Below, in pieces: positions 1 to 9,502 of a stretch of 64,000 bases of DNA. Source of the stretch: Chryseobacterium oranimense (GTDB taxonomy: Bacteria; Bacteroidota; Bacteroidia; Flavobacteriales; Weeksellaceae). The stretch covers positions 62,001-126,000 of the forward strand of contig NZ_FQWT01000003.1 of assembly GCF_900129755.1 (NCBI RefSeq). Direction: 5' to 3'. Made by a program: the position numbers and the translations under genes. The notes beneath the pieces were generated by a model. That model saw only the letters and a list, made by a program, of their open reading frames with translations. It did not search any database and had not been told where the DNA came from. Position 1 is the first letter of the stretch. Each line of letters begins with the position of its first letter.

Positions 1-1
1 C

Positions 2-67
2 CTGACTGTTTTCGATGACATTTATCTTACGGCAAATGCTCTAAAATCTATCGGGATTAAAAAGTAA
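2..67 (+). CDS. C-terminal end of an unidentified protein (cut by window edge)
   Basis: An open frame enters from the left edge and stops at TAA 65-67, giving 21 residues that end in SIGIKK. The gene is convergent with the NUDIX gene and ends only three bases from it, which fits compact chromosomal packing. The fragment is too short to identify a family. Confidence 0.4.
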   Translation: MTVFDDIYLTANALKSIGIKK

Positions 68-70
68 ATT

Positions 71-535
71 TTATTCCTGCGTATTCACTAATTCTTCCAG
101 TTCTGTGATGAAGGCGGCCTGTGCCGGATTGATTCTTTTTTGAGCTTCTTCAGATTCAAACCATTCCCATTGATCTACCTCAGGAATTTCGATCATTTTT
201 GAAGACCTTGGAGGCCATTCTATCCGTAATGTATTGCTGTAAAGCCCGGATAATTCAATGTCACCCTCCATAGCCCAGGCATAAACAGTTTTGCCGCCTT
301 TCTGCTTAACCGGTGTGAGCGCTGTGAATTTTCCTTTGATCACTTGGCCGGTTTCCTCCTTAAATTCAGTTAAAGCCCGGTCCAGAGGATCCTCATCAGG
401 CTGCACCTCTCCTTTCGGGACAGACCATGCGCCTGTATCTTTATTTTTCCAGAAAGGTCCGCCCGGGTGAACCAGAAAATAATACAGTTTATTTTTCTCT
501 CTTTTAAACAATAAAATGCCGGCGCTTGTTTTCAT
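71..535 (-). CDS. NUDIX hydrolase
   Basis: This 154-residue protein has a near-canonical Nudix box at about residues 42-64: G-x5-E-x7, then TEFKEETG where the consensus is REUxEExGU. The catalytic Glu pair is present. Family members hydrolyse nucleoside diphosphates linked to another moiety, for example dinucleoside polyphosphates or oxidised nucleotides. The MKTSAGILLFKR opening and the whole length resemble the COG4119 group of small bacterial NUDIX proteins. It is probably a cytoplasmic housekeeping or sanitation enzyme. The substrate cannot be assigned from sequence. Confidence 0.85.
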   Translation of the reverse strand: MKTSAGILLFKREKNKLYYFLVHPGGPFWKNKDTGAWSVPKGEVQPDEDPLDRALTEFKEETGQVIKGKFTALTPVKQKGGKTVYAWAMEGDIELSGLYSNTLRIEWPPRSSKMIEIPEVDQWEWFESEEAQKRINPAQAAFITELEELVNTQE

Positions 536-569
536 AACCTTAAGATAAGGCTTTAAGAATAATAATCGA

Positions 570-1421
570 TCATGTGGTTAATTTTTTTTTCCTGAATGCT
601 GATGGCGTCATATTTTTATAGCTCCGGAAGATCTTATTAAAATGGCTGGCATCATTAAATCCAAGTCGATCCGAAATTTCATTGATATGATAATTACTCT
701 GTTTCAAAAGTTTTTCAGCAGCCTTAATTTTCTGATGCATCACATGCTGCTGTATGGAAAATCCTGTCTGTTTTTTAATGTAAATGCTGATGTAATTCCG
801 GGAAAGCATGAATTCTTTCGCAAGGTTTTCAAGCTTCATTTTATCGGCATCCATTGCATTTACATTAATATAATAAAGGATTTTTTCTGCCGGGCTGATC
901 TCTTTCGATACCCGTTCCATGCCTCCGCTGTTCATTGTATTTCTGATCAGGATAGTAATCATTGCAGAAAAAAGATCTGATGCTGTTTCTTTATTGTAAA
1001 GACTTTTATTGCTGAATTCATAAAGAAGAATACTGGCAAGCTGCAACATATGTTCCCTGTCTGCTTTGTTTCTTATGGCTGATTCATAAACCAAAGAGCT
1101 GTCTTCCATCATGAGGCGGATTACTTTATTAAGCTCGCTTTTCTTATCAGTATGAAGACTTTCCCAGATATAATTGTCTGTGAATTTGATATAAATGAAC
1201 TTAGTTTTACTTTTTATAGAAAATTCATGAGCATCGCTGGGTCTCAGCAGAAAGACATCCCCTTTCTGATAGGTAAAAGTAACACCATTCAGGTGATGAG
1301 TGCCTTTTCCGCTTGCAATGACAATCAGCTCATAAAAATTGTGATTATGGTATTCTATATCCCAGATTTCCTTTTCAATACTGAAAACATTAAAAGAACT
1401 GAAGTTAACAATACGCTTCAT
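570..1421 (-). CDS. AraC-family transcriptional regulator with N-terminal cupin-like domain
   Basis: I place the start at the ATG at 1421, which opens with MKRIVNF and gives 283 residues. The longer open frame upstream would overlap the divergent lipoprotein gene. The N-terminal part (about residues 15-95) looks like an AraC-type cupin (HNHNFYELIVI, then GDVFLLRPSDAHEF). The C-terminal 100 residues carry the two HTH motifs, with LGFNDASHFNKIFRSYKNMTPSAFR matching the second. It is divergent from the deacetylase-DoxX unit, with about 90 bp between starts, so it probably regulates that unit. The inducer is unknown. Confidence 0.85.
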   Translation of the reverse strand: MKRIVNFSSFNVFSIEKEIWDIEYHNHNFYELIVIASGKGTHHLNGVTFTYQKGDVFLLRPSDAHEFSIKSKTKFIYIKFTDNYIWESLHTDKKSELNKVIRLMMEDSSLVYESAIRNKADREHMLQLASILLYEFSNKSLYNKETASDLFSAMITILIRNTMNSGGMERVSKEISPAEKILYYINVNAMDADKMKLENLAKEFMLSRNYISIYIKKQTGFSIQQHVMHQKIKAAEKLLKQSNYHINEISDRLGFNDASHFNKIFRSYKNMTPSAFRKKKLTT

Positions 1422-1512
1422 GAATGAATGGATTTTTACAAATTTAGCATAAATTTTTACAACATAAACCCACCGGTTATTGATCAATTTTGCAGAACAA
1501 AAACTTTTTAAA

Positions 1513-2490
1513 ATGAAACATTTAAAACAATCTGCCTTCCTGATCGCATCCGTAATGATGCTGGCTTCCTGTATCGATAAGAATAGGAAAGGCACCCATG
1601 AACAATCTGAAAAGACAGAATCAATATCCAAAAAATACTGGCCCAACGGCGCCCGCCTGGTTATCTCAGTATCCATGCAGTTTGAAACCGGAGGCCAGCC
1701 CGAAGGAGCAGAAAGCCCTTTCAGTGGAACTCCCCTTCCTAAAGGGCAGCCGGATCTTGCTGCAGAAAGCTGGTATCGTTATGGAGCAAACGAGGGAATT
1801 TACCGTATGCTGGATCTGTGGAAAAAATATAATATAAAAGTAACCTCCCATGTTGTAGGTACTGCTGCCGAAAAATATCCGGAAATTGCCAGGGCCATTG
1901 CCAATGGAGGCCATGAAATAGCAGCTCATGGCCTTGCGTGGGACAACCAGTGGAATAAAAACTATACGGATGAGCTGCATTTTGTAAAAGACGGTGTGGA
2001 CGCAGTGGAAAAAATTACTGGACAGAAAGCTTTGGGCTACAACTGCAACTGGCTCAGAAGAAGCCCTAATACTTTAAAGGTCCTGCAGGAGCTGGGTTTC
2101 CTTTATCATATAGATGATCTCAGTCACGATGAACCTGTCATTACCAAAGTCAATGGCAAAAATTTTGTTGTAATTCCTTATACCCTCAGAAATAACGATA
2201 TTGTGAATATTGAAGGCAAACACTGGAGCCCGGATCAGTTTCTTACCCAGCTGAAGTTTGAGTTTGACCGTTTGTATGAAGAAGGAGCTTCCAAAAGAAG
2301 AATGATGAGCATCAGTTTCCATGACAGGATTGGCGGTACTCCGGCAATGGTTCATGCTATGGAAGAATTTATCAGATATACTAAAGAAAGGCAGGGAGTC
2401 GTTTTTATGCGTAAAGATGATATTGCAAAAATGGTGATGAATGATCCTGCAACCCCAGTAGATAACAGCGAAGAAAAATATAATAACTAA
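1513..2490 (+). CDS. Polysaccharide deacetylase (NodB-fold) family lipoprotein, PuuE/allantoinase-like
   Basis: The ATG at 1513 starts a lipoprotein signal peptide with lipobox LASC around residue 20, so this start is preferred over an in-frame ATG at 1480. The 325-residue product has a NodB-like region: RLVISVSMQFETG, then VTSHVVGTAAEKYPE and GHEIAAHGLAWDNQ. These resemble the PuuE/HP0310 type of deacetylase or amidohydrolase more than chitin deacetylases. It is probably exported and anchored in a membrane. It is followed 14 bp later by doxX-like 2505-2897 and probably shares its transcript. The substrate is unknown. Confidence 0.78.
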   Translation: MKHLKQSAFLIASVMMLASCIDKNRKGTHEQSEKTESISKKYWPNGARLVISVSMQFETGGQPEGAESPFSGTPLPKGQPDLAAESWYRYGANEGIYRMLDLWKKYNIKVTSHVVGTAAEKYPEIARAIANGGHEIAAHGLAWDNQWNKNYTDELHFVKDGVDAVEKITGQKALGYNCNWLRRSPNTLKVLQELGFLYHIDDLSHDEPVITKVNGKNFVVIPYTLRNNDIVNIEGKHWSPDQFLTQLKFEFDRLYEEGASKRRMMSISFHDRIGGTPAMVHAMEEFIRYTKERQGVVFMRKDDIAKMVMNDPATPVDNSEEKYNN

Positions 2491-2504
2491 AAAAAATAAA
2501 TAGT

Positions 2505-2897
2505 ATGAATAAAAATATAGCTTATGCCCTTTTGCGTATATCCATGGGAGTAAATCTTCTGGGACATGGTCTTGCCCGAATTCCCAAACTTTCCGTTTTT
2601 GCTCAGGGAATGGAAAAAGGTTTTGAAAAAAGCTGGCTTCCGCAACCTTTTGTACACTTATTTAGCACAACTCTCCCATTTTTGGAATTCATAATTGGCG
2701 GTCTCCTTATTATCGGCTTTAAAACCCGTTTGGCAAACATGGCGGGCGCCGCACTTATTATCATGCTTCTTTTTGGAAGCAGTACCGTTGAAGACTGGGA
2801 AGCAATGGGAATACAAATGATCTATGCCCTTTTCTTTTACATCCTGATCAGTAAAATAGAAGATAACTGCTTTGCACTGGACCGGAAAACCTCTTAG
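2505..2897 (+). CDS. DoxX family membrane protein
   Basis: This 130-residue protein has four predicted membrane segments. The N-terminal pattern (LLRISMGVNLLGHGLARI) and a glycine-rich second helix (FIIGGLLIIGFKTRLA) are typical of the DoxX/SURF4 group. Such proteins sit in the inner membrane and are often found beside redox enzymes; their biochemical role is mostly unclear. It follows the deacetylase lipoprotein by 14 bp and is likely co-transcribed with it. Confidence 0.8.
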   Translation: MNKNIAYALLRISMGVNLLGHGLARIPKLSVFAQGMEKGFEKSWLPQPFVHLFSTTLPFLEFIIGGLLIIGFKTRLANMAGAALIIMLLFGSSTVEDWEAMGIQMIYALFFYILISKIEDNCFALDRKTS

Positions 2898-3103
2898 AAA
2901 GGAGGATTTAAAATCTTTAGATGTGTTAATTTTATTTCGGCTTTAATACACTGTAAATAAGTATGTTATTAATCTGAATAATCCTTTCATTGACTGAATT
3001 TATTCCTGCTGTAAATATAGTATAGATACCACATTTTAAATATTATTGGAAATTTTATTACATAAAGGCACAGAATGTGTATTAAATGAGGAAATAACAT
3101 TAA

Positions 3104-3283
<180 letters not shown>

Positions 3284-3310
3284 TAAAAAATCGAAACTTG
3301 CTTACATAAA

Positions 3311-3347
3311 AACAGGTCAGGAATACTTTTTCTGACCTGTTTTTTTA
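3311..3347 (+). terminator. Intrinsic terminator after the Lmo0937-family gene
   Basis: AACAGGTCAG and CTGACCTGTT pair across an 11-nt loop and are followed by a run of seven T. This ends the small membrane protein transcript. Confidence 0.85.
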
Positions 3348-3468
3348 TGAGGTCATATCCTGCCAGAGCCAAAATACGGTGCATTAATTTTTCAACATGC
3401 GGATATGAAATATTTTATATATTTATTATAGGAAATAAAATTCAGTAAAACAAAAGCAAATCAATACC

Positions 3469-5127
3469 ATGGAAGAACAATTCCAGCCTGATGCTATCAT
3501 TGTGGGAGCAGGATTAGCAGGACTTACCGCTGCTATGGAAATTACCAATGCAGGAAAAAAAGTACTCCTCCTTGATCAGGAAACGGAACAGAATATAGGA
3601 GGCCAGGCATTCTGGTCATTTGGCGGCCTGTTTCTGATTAATTCTCCCCAGCAACGCAAAATGGGAATTAGGGATTCTTATGAGCTGGCTCTTCAGGATT
3701 GGAAAGGTACAGCAGGTTTTGACCGTAAAGAAGATTACTGGCCCAGAAAATGGGCCGAAGCTTATCTGAAATTCGCAGCTTATGAAAAATATGCCTATGT
3801 GTCTAAGCTGGGAATTAAATTTATGTTCATGGTTGGATGGGCGGAACGTGGTGACGGGTCAGCAACCGGTCATGGAAACTCTGTACCGCGCTTCCACGTA
3901 AGCTGGGGTACCGGAACCGGAGTCGTAAAGCCATTTGTAGATAAGGCCTACCAAGCAAAAGAGAACGGGCTTTTACAGATGAAATTCAGGCACAGGGTAA
4001 CTGAGCTGATCATAGAAAACGGCAGAATCAAAGGTCTCAAAGGTGATATCCTTGAGAATGACGATAAAGAAAGAGGTGCTGAAACCAACAGGAACGTCAC
4101 AGCACAGTTTGAATACCATGCTTCACACATCATCATTGCATCCGGCGGCATAGGAGCCAACCATGAGTTGGTAAGAAAAAACTGGCCGGAAAGATTAGGA
4201 AAAGCTCCGGAAAATATGGTGTGCGGTGTACCTGCCTATGTAGATGGAAAAATGATCGGTATTGCTGAAAATTCAGGAGCCCATATCATCAATCCGGACA
4301 GGATGTGGCACTACACGGAAGGAATACAGAACTGGAACCCGATATGGCCGAAACACGGCATCAGAATACTGCCCGGTCCCTCTTCTTTATGGTTCGATGC
4401 AAAGGGAAACCGCCTACCAGCTCCTTTCTTGCCAGGATTTGATACTTTGGGAACCCTCAAGCATATACAGGATACAGGATTTTCTTATTCGTGGTTTATT
4501 TTGACCCAGAAAATCATTAAAAAAGAATTTGCCCTTTCCGGATCAGAACAAAACCCGGATATCACCAATAAGGACTATCCCCTTTTTCTGAAGAGAATTT
4601 TTGGTAAAAAAGCACCGGGACCTGTAGAAGCATTTAAAGAACATGGAAAAGATTTTATTGTTTCGGATGACCTGAAAGACTTGGTGGAAAGAATGAATGA
4701 ACTCTCGGGTGCCCGCCATTTGAGTTACGATAAAATAAAGGAACAGATAGAAGCCAGGGACCGTGAACTGGACCATAAGTATTCAAAAGATACACAGGTA
4801 AATTATATCAGGAATACAAGGAATTATCTGGGAGATAAATTAGGCCGTGTTGCGGCTCCGCATAAAATATTGGATCCTAAAAACGGACCTTTAATCGCTG
4901 TACGGCTTCATATTCTTACCCGGAAAACATTGGGAGGTATCAAAACCAACCTTAACGGACAGGTACTGAGGGAAGACGATACTGTAATTGACGGACTGTA
5001 TGCAGCAGGAGAAGCCGCAGGCTTCGGAGGTGGCGGAATGCATGGCTACCGTGCGCTGGAAGGAACCTTTCTTGGAGGATGTATCTTTTCCGGAATGAAA
5101 GCAGGAAAATACATAGCGGAACTTTAA
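3469..5127 (+). CDS. FAD-binding dehydrogenase (fumarate reductase/ketosteroid dehydrogenase-like flavoprotein)
   Basis: The 552-residue protein opens with a Rossmann FAD site (IIVGAGLAGLTAAMEI, about residues 10-25), then a Glu/Asp-ended strand and GGQAFWSFGGLF. The C-terminus has the second FAD motif (IDGLYAAGEAAGFGGGGMHGYRALEGTFLGG). This layout fits the COG3573 group of FAD-binding dehydrogenases, related to fumarate reductase flavoproteins and 3-ketosteroid dehydrogenases. It probably acts in the cytoplasm on an unsaturated ketone-like substrate. A short-chain dehydrogenase gene follows 60 bp later on the same strand, which suggests a shared pathway, but the substrate is not known. Confidence 0.82.
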   Translation: MEEQFQPDAIIVGAGLAGLTAAMEITNAGKKVLLLDQETEQNIGGQAFWSFGGLFLINSPQQRKMGIRDSYELALQDWKGTAGFDRKEDYWPRKWAEAYLKFAAYEKYAYVSKLGIKFMFMVGWAERGDGSATGHGNSVPRFHVSWGTGTGVVKPFVDKAYQAKENGLLQMKFRHRVTELIIENGRIKGLKGDILENDDKERGAETNRNVTAQFEYHASHIIIASGGIGANHELVRKNWPERLGKAPENMVCGVPAYVDGKMIGIAENSGAHIINPDRMWHYTEGIQNWNPIWPKHGIRILPGPSSLWFDAKGNRLPAPFLPGFDTLGTLKHIQDTGFSYSWFILTQKIIKKEFALSGSEQNPDITNKDYPLFLKRIFGKKAPGPVEAFKEHGKDFIVSDDLKDLVERMNELSGARHLSYDKIKEQIEARDRELDHKYSKDTQVNYIRNTRNYLGDKLGRVAAPHKILDPKNGPLIAVRLHILTRKTLGGIKTNLNGQVLREDDTVIDGLYAAGEAAGFGGGGMHGYRALEGTFLGGCIFSGMKAGKYIAEL

Positions 5128-5187
5128 ACGTCAATAGTAAACAAATGATGAATGTAAAAGTTTAAAATAAACACTAAAAAAGCAAAG

Positions 5188-5991
5188 ATGAAAAGTTATT
5201 TCAATGATAAAGTAGTTTGGATTACAGGAGCGTCCTCAGGAATCGGAGAAGCCTTGGTTAATGAACTGGCGATGAAAAGCACGGCAAAAATTATTCTTTC
5301 ATCAAGAAATAAAGACCAGCTGGATGCGGTTGCTCAAAAAGCAGGTCTTGAATCTGGCCGTTTCACTGTACTACCTTTGGACCTGGAAGATTATAAAAAG
5401 ATGCCGGATATTGTATCAGAAGCTGTAGACAGATTTGGGAAAATAGATATTCTGATCAATAATGCCGGGCTTTCCCAGCGTTCCCTGGCTATGGAAACCG
5501 ATATAGAAGTGGATAAGCGTTTAATAGATATTGATTTTATAGGAACAGTAGCCCTTACCAAATCCGTCCTTCCCTACATGATCAGAAACGGTGGCGGACA
5601 TATTGCCGTAGTTTCCAGCCTGATGGGAATTTTCGGGGCACCTATGAGAAGCAGTTACGCCGCTGCAAAACATGCACTCCACGGGTTTTTCGACAGCCTG
5701 CGTGCCGAATTGTATACAAAGAATATTACAGTGACAATCATTTGTCCCGGATTTGTACAGACCAATATTTCCATCAATGCAGTTACCGGTAATGGCTCAT
5801 TGCAGGGAACTATGGATGATGCCACTAAGAAAGGGATGCCTGCTGATGTTTTCGCCCGGAAAATGCTTTCAGCTATAGGAAAAAAGAAAAATCAGGCTTC
5901 TATAGGCGGACAGGAAGTGATGGGAGCTTATCTTAAAAGATTCTTTCCTGACCTTTTGGCTAAGATTGTACGTAAAGCAAAAGTAGTTTAG
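5188..5991 (+). CDS. Short-chain dehydrogenase/reductase (SDR)
   Basis: The 267-residue protein has the classical SDR features in order: the cofactor motif TGASSGIG (residues 12-19), the NNAG motif after strand 4, a catalytic Ser in VVSSLMG, and the Tyr-x3-Lys pair in SYAAAKHAL. It probably carries out NAD(P)H-dependent oxidation or reduction of an alcohol or ketone. It lies downstream of the FAD dehydrogenase on the same strand and ends at a clear terminator, so the two may form one unit. The substrate is unassigned. Confidence 0.88.
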   Translation: MKSYFNDKVVWITGASSGIGEALVNELAMKSTAKIILSSRNKDQLDAVAQKAGLESGRFTVLPLDLEDYKKMPDIVSEAVDRFGKIDILINNAGLSQRSLAMETDIEVDKRLIDIDFIGTVALTKSVLPYMIRNGGGHIAVVSSLMGIFGAPMRSSYAAAKHALHGFFDSLRAELYTKNITVTIICPGFVQTNISINAVTGNGSLQGTMDDATKKGMPADVFARKMLSAIGKKKNQASIGGQEVMGAYLKRFFPDLLAKIVRKAKVV

Positions 5992-6001
5992 TTAAAAATA
6001 C

Positions 6002-6027
6002 AAAACCTCCCGTCATGAGAGGTTTTT
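6002..6027 (+). terminator. Intrinsic terminator
   Basis: AAAACCTC and GAGAGGTTTT pair around a short CCGTCAT loop, followed by T-rich sequence. It separates the rightward SDR gene from the convergent aldo/keto reductase gene and may work in both directions. Confidence 0.75.
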
Positions 6028-6051
6028 ATATTTTGAAAAAGCTTTAAAATT

Positions 6052-7044
6052 TTATGATCCGGGCACCTGTGCCTTTTCATAAATAAGTCCTTCAGATTTT
6101 AGTTCATTCCAGAAATCTGCAGGAATCTCAGCATTAAGCCCTTCCAGATTATCTTTAACCTGTTCCGGTTTGCTGGCTCCGGGAATTATAGATGCAAACT
6201 CATCCGATGCCAGTACAAAATGCAGGGCAGCATGTACAATATCTGTATTATACTTTCTGGCAATATCTTTTATGGCAGCTCGTTTTTCAGCCATGCCTTT
6301 TGGAATTACATCTTTATAATTGTATCGTTCTCTTCCGGCAATATACCCTGAATTGTACCCTGCACCGGAAACCAGCTTTACTCCTGCTTTTTTTACAGCG
6401 GGCAGAAGCCTGTCCACCGCATCTTCATGCTCAAGAATCGAATATTGGGTGGCAGAAAGGCAGATATCCGGGTCTGCGGAATCTATACAGTCGAGAATAG
6501 GTTCAATTTTATTTACTCCCATCCCCCATGCTTTGATGACCCCCTGGTCACGCAGTTCGGAAAGAACTTTAAATGCTCCTTTTCTTGCCTGTTCCAGAAA
6601 ATATGGATACCGGTCTCCTACCTGATCTTCGGAAAGGTCATGAACATAAACAATGTCGATATGGCTTAGTCCTGTTCGCTCTAAACTGCTTTCAATCGAT
6701 TTTTTGATGGCGTCTGCAGTATAATCGTGTTTAAAATCATAGTTCAATGGTTTTTTCCACATGGTAGGGGGAACTTCTGATTCCGGAACTTCATGAAACA
6801 GTCTTCCTACCTTAGTGGAAAATACAAATTCATTTCTGTCCTTATCCTTTAGAAAATGCCCGAATCTTCTTTCACTTTTGGTGAGGCCATACCACGGTGA
6901 AGTATCATAATAACGAATCCCCAGATCCCATGCGGTTTGAAGTATTTGGTAAGATTCTTCATCACTGATATTTTCAAAGGCGGTTCCTATAGCTACTCCA
7001 CCAATTCCTAACCTGTGCTTTTCTGTTAAAATGTCTGTTTTCAT
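6052..7044 (-). CDS. Aldo/keto reductase (aldose/L-fucose dehydrogenase-like)
   Basis: I use the ATG at 7044 (MKTDILTEKHRLGIGGVAIG), which gives 330 residues; an upstream in-frame ATG at 7086 adds 14 residues without family character. AKR features include GIRYYDTSPWYG (catalytic Asp and Tyr), a Lys in STKVGRLF, and HIDIVYVHDL. The LGIGGVAIGT opening and ERTGLSHIDIVYVHD resemble the D-threo-aldose/L-fucose dehydrogenase branch. It is an NAD(P)-dependent cytoplasmic oxidoreductase and stands as a single gene. Confidence 0.83.
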   Translation of the reverse strand: MKTDILTEKHRLGIGGVAIGTAFENISDEESYQILQTAWDLGIRYYDTSPWYGLTKSERRFGHFLKDKDRNEFVFSTKVGRLFHEVPESEVPPTMWKKPLNYDFKHDYTADAIKKSIESSLERTGLSHIDIVYVHDLSEDQVGDRYPYFLEQARKGAFKVLSELRDQGVIKAWGMGVNKIEPILDCIDSADPDICLSATQYSILEHEDAVDRLLPAVKKAGVKLVSGAGYNSGYIAGRERYNYKDVIPKGMAEKRAAIKDIARKYNTDIVHAALHFVLASDEFASIIPGASKPEQVKDNLEGLNAEIPADFWNELKSEGLIYEKAQVPGS

Positions 7045-7280
7045 ATTGAGAATATTTAAGTGTTGGGTATAAGCAGATACAAACATCGTGCAGACTATCC
7101 CTTAAAAAACTGCGAAACATATTTATATTATGTTAAATGTTTGTCACAGAGTCCATTTGGTCTTGTTCTTGAATGAAAAACAATAGATTGACGCATTAAA
7201 CTGAACGGATTTAATAGCCTGAATCACTTAATATTCCGAAAAGAACAGAATATACATCTTACCACCTTAAAAATATTAAT

Positions 7281-8273
7281 ATGAAAAATTCTAAAAAACC
7301 TTATTTGTTTGGAAAAACAGTGGTGATCACCGGAGCATCCAGCGGTATCGGCAAAGCCGCAGCAGAAGCATTTGCTCAGGAAGGAGCAGATCTTGTTCTC
7401 GCTGCACGCGGGGAAGAAGCTCTGAATGAAACGGCTGAAATATGCAGAAAGTCAGGAGTTGAAGTAATGGCAGTACCTACCGATATGTCTTCTCCTGAAG
7501 AAGTATACCGTCTTGCAGAAGAAGCTGTTAAAATTAATGGCAGAATTGATTGCTGGGTAAACAACGCAGGAGTGCTCGCTTTCGGGAAATTCGAAGAGAT
7601 CCCTATTGAAGTGACAGACCAGATTATAAAAACAAATCTTTTAGGATATTTGCATGCTGCCCATGCAGTATTGCCGGTATTTAAAAGACAGAAAAAAGGA
7701 ATTCTGATCAATAATATTTCCATCGGCGGTTGGATGCCTGCCCCATACGGAACAGCCTATACCGCTTCAAAATTTGGAATCCGGGGTATGGTGGAAACAT
7801 TGCAGGGTGAAGTGTCGGATTTTCCTGATATCCATATCTGTGCTATGTATCAGGGCTTCCAGAAATCTTCAGGGATAGAACATGCGGCCAATTATTCAGG
7901 CATAAAACTGAGCACCCCTCCTCCATCGTTCGATCCGCGTGAGCTTGCTGCCTCAATGGTAAAAACAGCAAAGAATCCTGAACAGGCTGTTTATCCAGAC
8001 TGGTCATCGGTTGTTTTTAAAAATCTTTATGAACTATTTCCCGGCCCTATCCGTTCTATTTCATCGGCTGCATTGAGAATGGTGATGAAGAAATCTGGCA
8101 ACGAAGAAAATACTTCAGGAAACATACTTGGGCCCTCAGTGGGGAATATGAAAATTAATGGTAAAACATTACTGCCTTCTCCTTCCAAAGCACTCAAGGT
8201 GGCCGGAGCGGGAGCGATGGGCATATTGGCGATTGGACTTCTCTCATTGTCTTTATTAAAAGCAAGAAAATAA
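7281..8273 (+). CDS. Short-chain dehydrogenase/reductase with a C-terminal membrane segment
   Basis: Classical SDR motifs are present: TGASSGIG near residue 14, NNAGVLAFGKF, and Tyr-x3-Lys in AYTASKFGIRG. At 330 residues it is longer than a basic SDR. The extra C-terminus ends in a hydrophobic stretch (AGAMGILAIGLLSLSLL) followed by KARK, which could anchor it in the membrane. Many Bacteroidota and Proteobacteria carry this SDR type as a stress-related gene of unknown substrate. It forms a single-gene unit with a terminator just after it. Confidence 0.83.
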   Translation: MKNSKKPYLFGKTVVITGASSGIGKAAAEAFAQEGADLVLAARGEEALNETAEICRKSGVEVMAVPTDMSSPEEVYRLAEEAVKINGRIDCWVNNAGVLAFGKFEEIPIEVTDQIIKTNLLGYLHAAHAVLPVFKRQKKGILINNISIGGWMPAPYGTAYTASKFGIRGMVETLQGEVSDFPDIHICAMYQGFQKSSGIEHAANYSGIKLSTPPPSFDPRELAASMVKTAKNPEQAVYPDWSSVVFKNLYELFPGPIRSISSAALRMVMKKSGNEENTSGNILGPSVGNMKINGKTLLPSPSKALKVAGAGAMGILAIGLLSLSLLKARK

Positions 8274-8293
8274 TACTTTACAGTATCTCAAGA

Positions 8294-8326
8294 AAAAAAT
8301 AGCCTCCCGAATGAGAGGTTATTTTT
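8294..8326 (+). terminator. Intrinsic terminator
   Basis: AAAATAGCCTC and GAGAGGTTATTTTT form a stem around CCGAAT, ending in a T run. It lies between the convergent SDR gene and the 106-residue HTH gene and could serve both. Confidence 0.75.
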
Positions 8327-8331
8327 GATTT

Positions 8332-8652
8332 CTAAATAAATTTCTTTTTCCATTTTGAAATCGTATTCCTGCTTAGTTTAAAATGTCTGGCGAGCTGAGC
8401 ATTGCTGTACCCATGTTCCTTCTGATAGTCCAGCATTTCAAGAATGGTCTCCCGGTCGAAACAACGGTGTCTTTGATTAAAAGTAAAGGCATTTTTATCT
8501 TCTCCGTCTGTAAGCATAGTACTGCATCTAATTACGTCAAGTATGGATAATTCCTTTTGTGAGAGCATGGATTTGAATAATTCTTTTTTTTCAGGGTACC
8601 TTTCATTGATAAGGTCTGTATAAATTCTTTTGTAGTCAGGGATGTTTTTCAT
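8332..8652 (-). CDS. Small helix-turn-helix protein (transposase-like HTH)
   Basis: The 106-residue protein ends with a clear HTH (YSNAQLARHFKLSRNTISKWKKKF, about residues 82-105), like the DNA-binding domain of IS3/IS630-type transposases. No catalytic transposase domain or flanking inverted repeats were seen. The protein upstream (8665-9093) also ends in a similar HTH, and only 12 bp separate the genes, so the two probably form an operon. In this genus such proteins look like resident regulators more than mobile elements, but their function is unknown. Confidence 0.6.
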   Translation of the reverse strand: MKNIPDYKRIYTDLINERYPEKKELFKSMLSQKELSILDVIRCSTMLTDGEDKNAFTFNQRHRCFDRETILEMLDYQKEHGYSNAQLARHFKLSRNTISKWKKKFI

Positions 8653-8664
8653 TGTATATTATTC

Positions 8665-9093
8665 TTACATCATATTGTATTTATGCAGCCATTTGTAGAG
8701 GGTGCTTTTGGGAATTTTATATTCAGAAATGACGCTTGATTTTGTCATTTCACCATTTCTGATCTTGTCCAGAACAAACTCTATGATCTCCTTGGTATAA
8801 AGGTTTTTACGGAAAGAAGGCAATGAGTCCGGCGTATTTTTCTTCTGAATATAGTTCATGGAAGACTGTGGGGAATACAAAATCTGGTGCTGTGAATAGA
8901 GCCTGAAGAAATCATACTGCAGGAGCTTGCACCACCGTAATAGCATTTCTGTGTCGGAAGAAGGTGAATCATACATTTTGATGACATCCTCTTCCTTGCA
9001 GTTTAGAAATTTGCATATCCGCGACATTTCTATCCCGCTTTTGTCTGCCTTTTCTTTTATCATCGATCCAATATTCAGGTTTTTTAGATCCAT
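8665..9093 (-). CDS. Helix-turn-helix protein of unknown role
   Basis: The 142-residue protein has two HTH-like regions. The N-terminal one (about residues 10-40, IKEKADKSGIEMSRICKFLNCKEEDVIKMY) resembles a Xre-type helix pair. The C-terminal one (GEMTKSSVISEYKIPKSTLYKWLHKY) is transposase-like. The double HTH and its pairing with 8332-8652 suggest a two-gene regulatory unit. The targets are unknown, and a transposase remnant is the main alternative. Confidence 0.6.
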   Translation of the reverse strand: MDLKNLNIGSMIKEKADKSGIEMSRICKFLNCKEEDVIKMYDSPSSDTEMLLRWCKLLQYDFFRLYSQHQILYSPQSSMNYIQKKNTPDSLPSFRKNLYTKEIIEFVLDKIRNGEMTKSSVISEYKIPKSTLYKWLHKYNMM

Positions 9094-9502
9094 ATATTTT
9101 TTGTTTGTGTTTTTTATGTAAGGAATTTATTGCCTGGGAAAAGATAAAGGAAAAGCAATAGGACAAACTTCTTGTTGACAGGACTATTGCTTTTCATACC
9201 TGTGTTTTAGAATTTTTCAAGCCTGATTCTGTTAAGGACTATCATGGGATTCAGGAACAAGATTAAAGATTTAACCTGCCATAGAAAAGCTTTAAATGAA
9301 ATGATTTCTGAAAAAAGAACAACTATTCTGAATATTTCGTTAAAATTAAAAAACAGCAGAATTAGAAATCGTTGAGGTGATGTAAACAGTTGTAATTCAG
9401 TGAGTTTAAAAAATTAATTAATCATATGAATTCTGAAAAACTAACACTATTAATGTACAGTTTTTATTAATATTGTACTTAATTTGCGCTTTCAAAACAC
9501 AC
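9094..9502. other. Divergent intergenic region with a perfect inverted repeat
   Basis: This 409-bp stretch lies between the leftward HTH pair and the rightward TPR/AraC gene. I see no plausible reading frame in it. It holds a perfect 11-bp inverted repeat, AAAAGCAATAG at 9151-9161 and CTATTGCTTTT at 9184-9194, with a 22-nt loop. That repeat may be an operator for the HTH proteins or a hairpin in their leader. The right part is AT-rich and probably contains the promoter of 9503-11131. Confidence 0.5.

Noticed and set aside
1480..1512. Upstream ATG at 1480 for the deacetylase lipoprotein
   Set aside because: It would add residues before the signal peptide and spoil the lipoprotein N-terminus; the ATG at 1513 gives a normal one.
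8332..9093. Insertion sequence with two-gene transposase
   Set aside because: Only HTH domains are present; there is no DDE domain and no terminal inverted repeat or target duplication was found.
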